A stretch of DNA of 17,927 nucleotides from assembly GCA_035535055.1 (NCBI GenBank), contig DATLQT010000049.1, positions 1 through 17,927 of the forward strand, written 5' to 3'. Shown here in pieces: positions 15,524 to 17,927 of this stretch (the first letter of the stretch is position 1; each line of letters opens with the position of its first letter). The DNA comes from UBA6019 sp035535055 (GTDB lineage: Bacteria; Chloroflexota; Dormibacteria; Dormibacterales; Dormibacteraceae). The notes under the pieces are model-generated. The model was given only the letters and a program-made list of their open reading frames with translations. It did no database searches and was not told the origin of the DNA. The translations under genes and the position numbers were made by a program.

Positions 15524-17198
15524 TGGGCAGCTCCCAGAAGTCGTTGAGCCCCTTGCCCAGCGGGACGATCGGATACACGTTGGCCTCGGGGTCGATCCGG
15601 AAGTCGATCAGGAACGGGCCCTTGGTCCGCTGTGCCTCGTCGAAGGCCGGCCCCACGTCCTCGAGCTTCTCCACCCGGCGAGCCGGAAGGCCGTAGGCCT
15701 CCGCCAGCTTCAGGAAGTCCGGCATCTGGTGCAGGTCGACCTGGGAGCGAACGCCGCCGTAGAAGTCATCCTGGAACTGGCGGACCATGCCGAGGGAGAA
15801 GTTGTTGAGGAGGACGATCTTGACGTCGACCTGGTGCTCGACCGCGACCGAGAGCTCCTGGGCGGTCATCACAAAGCCACCCTCGCCGGCGACGCACCAG
15901 ACGTCCTTGTCGGGGCGTCCCATCTTGGCGCCGATGGCGGCCGGGAAGGCGAAGCCCATGGTGCCGGCGCCCCCGGAGTTGATGAAGAGACCGGGCTTGG
16001 TGTAGTTCCACCAGAGCGCGGCCCAGATCTGGTTCTGGCCCACGTCGGCGACGACGATCGCCTCGTCCTGGCAGCGCCGGTACATGTCGATCAGCACGTC
16101 CTGCGGCTGCAGTTGCCCGTTCGACTTGACGTACTTGAGCGGGTGCTCCTCGCGCCAGCGATCGATCTGGGTGAGCCATTCCCCGCGGTCGGCCGGCGGC
16201 GGCGGCACGTGGGGCAGCATCAGGGTCAGCGAGCGCTTGGCGTCGCCGACCACCTCCAGGTGCGGCCGCACGTTCTTGCCCATCTCGCTGGCGTCGATGT
16301 CGACGTGGATGAAGTGCTCGGCGCGGGGCGCCCACTCGCTGAGCTTGGCGGTGACCCGGTCGTCGACCCGCATCCCCACCATCAGCAGCACGTCGGCGTT
16401 CTGGACCGCCCGGATGTTCCAGCCGGTGCCCATGAAGCCGGTCATGTGGAGAGCGAGCGGATGGTCGGTCGGGAAGGCGCCGACCCCGAGCAGGGTGGTG
16501 CCGACCGGCGTCCCCGAGCGCTCGGCGACCTCCAGCAGCTCCTCCTCGGCGTGGCTCAGGATGACGCCGTGGCCGGCCAGGATGACCGGCCGCTTGGCGC
16601 CCGCCAGGATCTCCATCGCCTTCCTCGCCTGGTCCGGGTCGGGCTCTAACGCCGGCCGGTAGCCGGGGAGCGCCGAGCAGGCGGTGTACTCCCACTCGCC
16701 CACGGCCTGCTGGGCGTCCTTGCAGACGTCGATCAGGACCGGTCCCGGCCGGCCGGTGGTGGCGATGTGGAAGGCCTCGGCCATGATCCGGGGGATGTCG
16801 TCGGCGTTGGTGACGAGGTAGTTGTGCTTGGTGACCGACTGCGTGCAGCCGATGATGTCCGACTCCTGGAACGCGTCGCTGCCGACGGTCTTGGAAGCGA
16901 CCTGGCCGGTGATCGCGATCAGCGGCACCGAGTCCATGAAGGCGGTGGCGAGGCCCGTGACCAGGTTCAGGGCTCCGGGGCCGCTGGTGGCCATGCAGAC
17001 GCCGGGCCTGCCGGTCGCCCGGGCGTAGCCGTCGGCCATGTGGGCCGCGCCCTGCTCGTGGCGGACGAGCACGTGGCGCAGCGCCGGGTGCTTTGGCAGC
17101 TGCTGGTAGATCGGCAGGTTGGCGCCGCCCGGGTATCCGAAGATGATCTCGACCCCCTCCCGCTCGAGGGCCTCGAGGATCATGTCTGCTCCTGTCAT
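15513..17198 (-). CDS. ilvB: Acetolactate synthase catalytic (large) subunit
   Basis: This 561-residue ThDP-dependent acetolactate synthase joins two pyruvates, or pyruvate and 2-ketobutyrate, in the first common step of branched-chain synthesis. The N-terminal ThDP domain has FGYPGG and the catalytic Glu48 in VRHEQGAAHMADGYARATG. A central FAD-binding-like domain follows, and the C-terminal ThDP domain has NSGGAGTMGFAFPAAIGAKMG and the diphosphate-binding motif. That motif reads GEGGF instead of the usual GDG: the metal-binding Asp is Glu439, with NN at the normal distance. The start is uncertain. ATG 17198 gives the family-like MTGADMILEALEREGVE, while ATG 17183 has a much better ribosome site (AGGAG six bases ahead); GTG 17201 is a third option. 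It is the first gene of ilvB-ilvN-ilvC-pheA, behind an attenuator. Confidence 0.93.
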   Translation of the reverse strand: MTGADMILEALEREGVEIIFGYPGGANLPIYQQLPKHPALRHVLVRHEQGAAHMADGYARATGRPGVCMATSGPGALNLVTGLATAFMDSVPLIAITGQVASKTVGSDAFQESDIIGCTQSVTKHNYLVTNADDIPRIMAEAFHIATTGRPGPVLIDVCKDAQQAVGEWEYTACSALPGYRPALEPDPDQARKAMEILAGAKRPVILAGHGVILSHAEEELLEVAERSGTPVGTTLLGVGAFPTDHPLALHMTGFMGTGWNIRAVQNADVLLMVGMRVDDRVTAKLSEWAPRAEHFIHVDIDASEMGKNVRPHLEVVGDAKRSLTLMLPHVPPPPADRGEWLTQIDRWREEHPLKYVKSNGQLQPQDVLIDMYRRCQDEAIVVADVGQNQIWAALWWNYTKPGLFINSGGAGTMGFAFPAAIGAKMGRPDKDVWCVAGEGGFVMTAQELSVAVEHQVDVKIVLLNNFSLGMVRQFQDDFYGGVRSQVDLHQMPDFLKLAEAYGLPARRVEKLEDVGPAFDEAQRTKGPFLIDFRIDPEANVYPIVPLGKGLNDFWELPNGA

Positions 17199-17221
17199 CA
17201 CTTGTCGGAAAAAATCTCCTG

Positions 17222-17265
17222 AAAAAAACTGAAGCCCCCGCCTCTGTCCTGGGCGGGGGCTTCAG
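17222..17265 (-). terminator. ilvB: Attenuator (intrinsic terminator) before ilvB
   Basis: On the minus strand CTGAAGCCCCCGCC (17242-17229 in reverse) pairs perfectly over 14 bases with GGCGGGGGCTTCAG, around a nine-base loop (17243-17251), and is followed by seven T residues (17228-17222). It lies between the leader peptide and ilvB, in the direction of transcription, so it would stop the operon before its first gene unless translation of the leader stalls. A second hairpin, CGCGAA/TTCGCG (17266-17287), abuts its base and holds the leader stop codon in its loop; it is a candidate pause or alternative structure. Confidence 0.88.
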
Positions 17266-17277
17266 CGCGAAGGGGAA

Positions 17278-17355
17278 TCAGTTCGCGTCAGACCCTGCCC
17301 GGTCGAGGGCAAGAAGTACGAGGAGGTCAATAAAGGTAGCTCGGGACCGGACCAT
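17278..17355 (-). CDS. Branched-chain amino acid attenuator leader peptide
   Basis: A 25-codon reading frame starts at ATG 17355 and ends at TGA 17278. Residues 8-17 read FIDLLVLLAL, so seven of nine codons from Ile9 to Leu17 specify Ile, Leu or Val (ATT, CTC, CTC, GTA, CTT, CTT, CTC). A strong terminator begins 12 bases after the stop, and ilvB follows. This is the arrangement of ilv leader peptides in other bacteria: scarce charged Leu/Val/Ile tRNA would stall the ribosome here and favour transcription into ilvB. No ribosome site is seen at normal distance, so the mRNA may have a very short leader. I did not find a convincing antiterminator pairing by eye. Confidence 0.8.
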   Translation of the reverse strand: MVRSRATFIDLLVLLALDRAGSDAN

Positions 17356-17367
17356 TGGTAGCTGCCG

Positions 17368-17396
17368 ATACTAGGCTCCTCGACGGTCTCGGTCTA
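17368..17396 (-). promoter_or_regulatory. Candidate promoter of the ilv operon
   Basis: On the minus strand TAGACC (17396-17391) and TAGTAT (17373-17368) are separated by exactly 17 bases and match the sigma-70 -35 and -10 consensus at four of six positions each. The -10 ends 12 bases before the leader-peptide ATG, predicting a 5' leader of only about five bases. Confidence 0.5.
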
Positions 17397-17553
17397 GTGG
17401 GCAGGCCACAAAGCGCGACGGAATGCCCTGTTCACGGGTTACCAAACCAGCATCGGGGCCGGCCATGGCGGAGGGGCCGCCGCCGCCCCAGCCGGGTCGA
17501 GCCCGCGCCGAGCGACCGACTTTGGGGCCTCACGCGCTTAATATCCGAGCGGC
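17397..17553. other. Intergenic stretch between ilv promoter and glycosyltransferase
   Basis: About 150 bases with no convincing gene on either strand. It contains a GC-rich region (17457-17500) with several short self-complementary pieces (GGCCGGCC and GGGGCC/GGCCCC-like) but no T run. TAATAT at 17539-17544 is a plausible -10 box for the rightward glycosyltransferase gene, nine bases ahead of its ATG, with no clear -35. Confidence 0.4.
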
Positions 17554-17927
17554 ATGAGCCAGGCGAGGGTTAGGCACGCGGTAAGGCACGGCGCGCCCGA
17601 GCTCGAGGGCCGGCGGGTGGTGGTCGTGATGCCCGCCTACAACGCCTCCCGGACCCTGCGCGACACCTGGCAGGACATCCCCAAGGACTGGGTGGACAAG
17701 GTGATCCTGGTCGACGATGCGTCCCTGGACACCACCATCGACATCGCGCGCTCGCTCGACCTGGAGGTGATCGCCCATCCCCACAACGTCGGCTACGGGG
17801 GCAACCAGAAGACCTGCTACATGGAGGCCCTGCGTCAGGGCGCGGACGTGGTGGTCATGGTGCACCCCGACGGTCAGTACGACCCCACCTTGGTCCCGCA
17901 GCTGGTCCGCCCGATCATCCGGGGCGA
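17554..17927 (+). CDS. Family 2 glycosyltransferase, 5' part (runs off window)
   Basis: The frame is open from ATG 17554 to the end of the window, giving the first 124 residues of a GT-A fold glycosyltransferase (GT2 family, dolichyl/polyprenyl-phosphate sugar transferase type). Residues about 20-31 read RVVVVMPAYNAS, the nucleotide-binding first strand. KVILVDDASLDTT carries the conserved acidic pair, and HNVGYGGNQKTCYMEAL is the usual NxGxGxA-like helix. VVVMVHPDGQYDPT places the metal-binding D-x-D-like HPDGQYDP motif. These enzymes act at the inner face of the cytoplasmic membrane on lipid-linked or cell-envelope glycans. The acceptor is unknown, and any C-terminal membrane segments lie outside the window. 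No ribosome site is visible, again suggesting a leaderless or short-leader mRNA. Confidence 0.88.
   Translation, partial: MSQARVRHAVRHGAPELEGRRVVVVMPAYNASRTLRDTWQDIPKDWVDKVILVDDASLDTTIDIARSLDLEVIAHPHNVGYGGNQKTCYMEALRQGADVVVMVHPDGQYDPTLVPQLVRPIIRG

Noticed and set aside
15282..16649. 455-residue plus-strand open frame opposite ilvB
   Set aside because: Antisense shadow without domain signs; ilvB is unmistakable on the other strand.
17222..17396. T-box riboswitch before ilvB
   Set aside because: I saw no T-box core sequence or long stem I region in this short leader, while a Leu/Val/Ile-rich peptide and terminator explain it.

Overview
This is a high-GC window (most third codon positions are G or C) from a bacterium. 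The gene content fits an uncultured, probably soil-derived, high-GC lineage such as Chloroflexota/Dormibacterota or Actinomycetota. That placement is an inference from codon use and protein flavour, not a measurement. TGA ends many genes normally here, so this is not a reassigned genetic code.

Layout. (1) 1-827 is the 3' part of a GHL10-type glycosylhydrolase gene. (2) 857-1379 is a conserved membrane-protein gene broken by three single-base indels. (3) 1376-2230 (-) is a lipoprotein. (4) 2263-5098 (+) is a tightly overlapped trio: a compact E2-like lipoyl protein lacking the catalytic His, a GlcD-type FAD oxidase, and a GNAT acetyltransferase that seems to start at CTG. (5) A PaaK-like CoA ligase (-) diverges from a class III aminotransferase (+) with only 16 bases between them. 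(6) On the minus strand, a cold-shock protein with a hairpin leader and a terminator is followed by a DsbA/FrnE-family oxidoreductase. (7) 8778-12883 (+) is a run of four genes: a 2-hydroxyacid dehydrogenase, an HpcH/HpaI aldolase, an RraA-like protein and the dihydroxy-acid dehydratase IlvD. A small DUF167 gene follows. (8) 13192-17400 (-) is an ilvB-ilvN-ilvC-pheA operon with a complete attenuation leader. (9) 17554-17927 (+) is the 5' part of a family 2 glycosyltransferase gene.

The most striking find is the DsbA/FrnE gene. Its conserved CPWC active site reads TGA-Pro-Trp-Cys, with TGA in place of the first Cys. Starting 12 nt after the TGA there is an 8-bp hairpin with a GGUCA loop, a good match in position and loop to a bacterial SECIS element. 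I therefore call it a candidate selenoprotein (UPWC) of 205 residues. A conventional start after the TGA would lose the active site.

The second clear system is the ilv leader: a promoter, a 25-residue leader peptide rich in Leu/Val/Ile codons, a 14-bp terminator hairpin with a T7 run, and then ilvB. This is the classic form of branched-chain amino acid attenuation. IlvB, IlvN and IlvC, with IlvD encoded convergently, make a nearly complete valine/isoleucine pathway; only the transaminase is not evident. PheA links the operon to phenylalanine synthesis.
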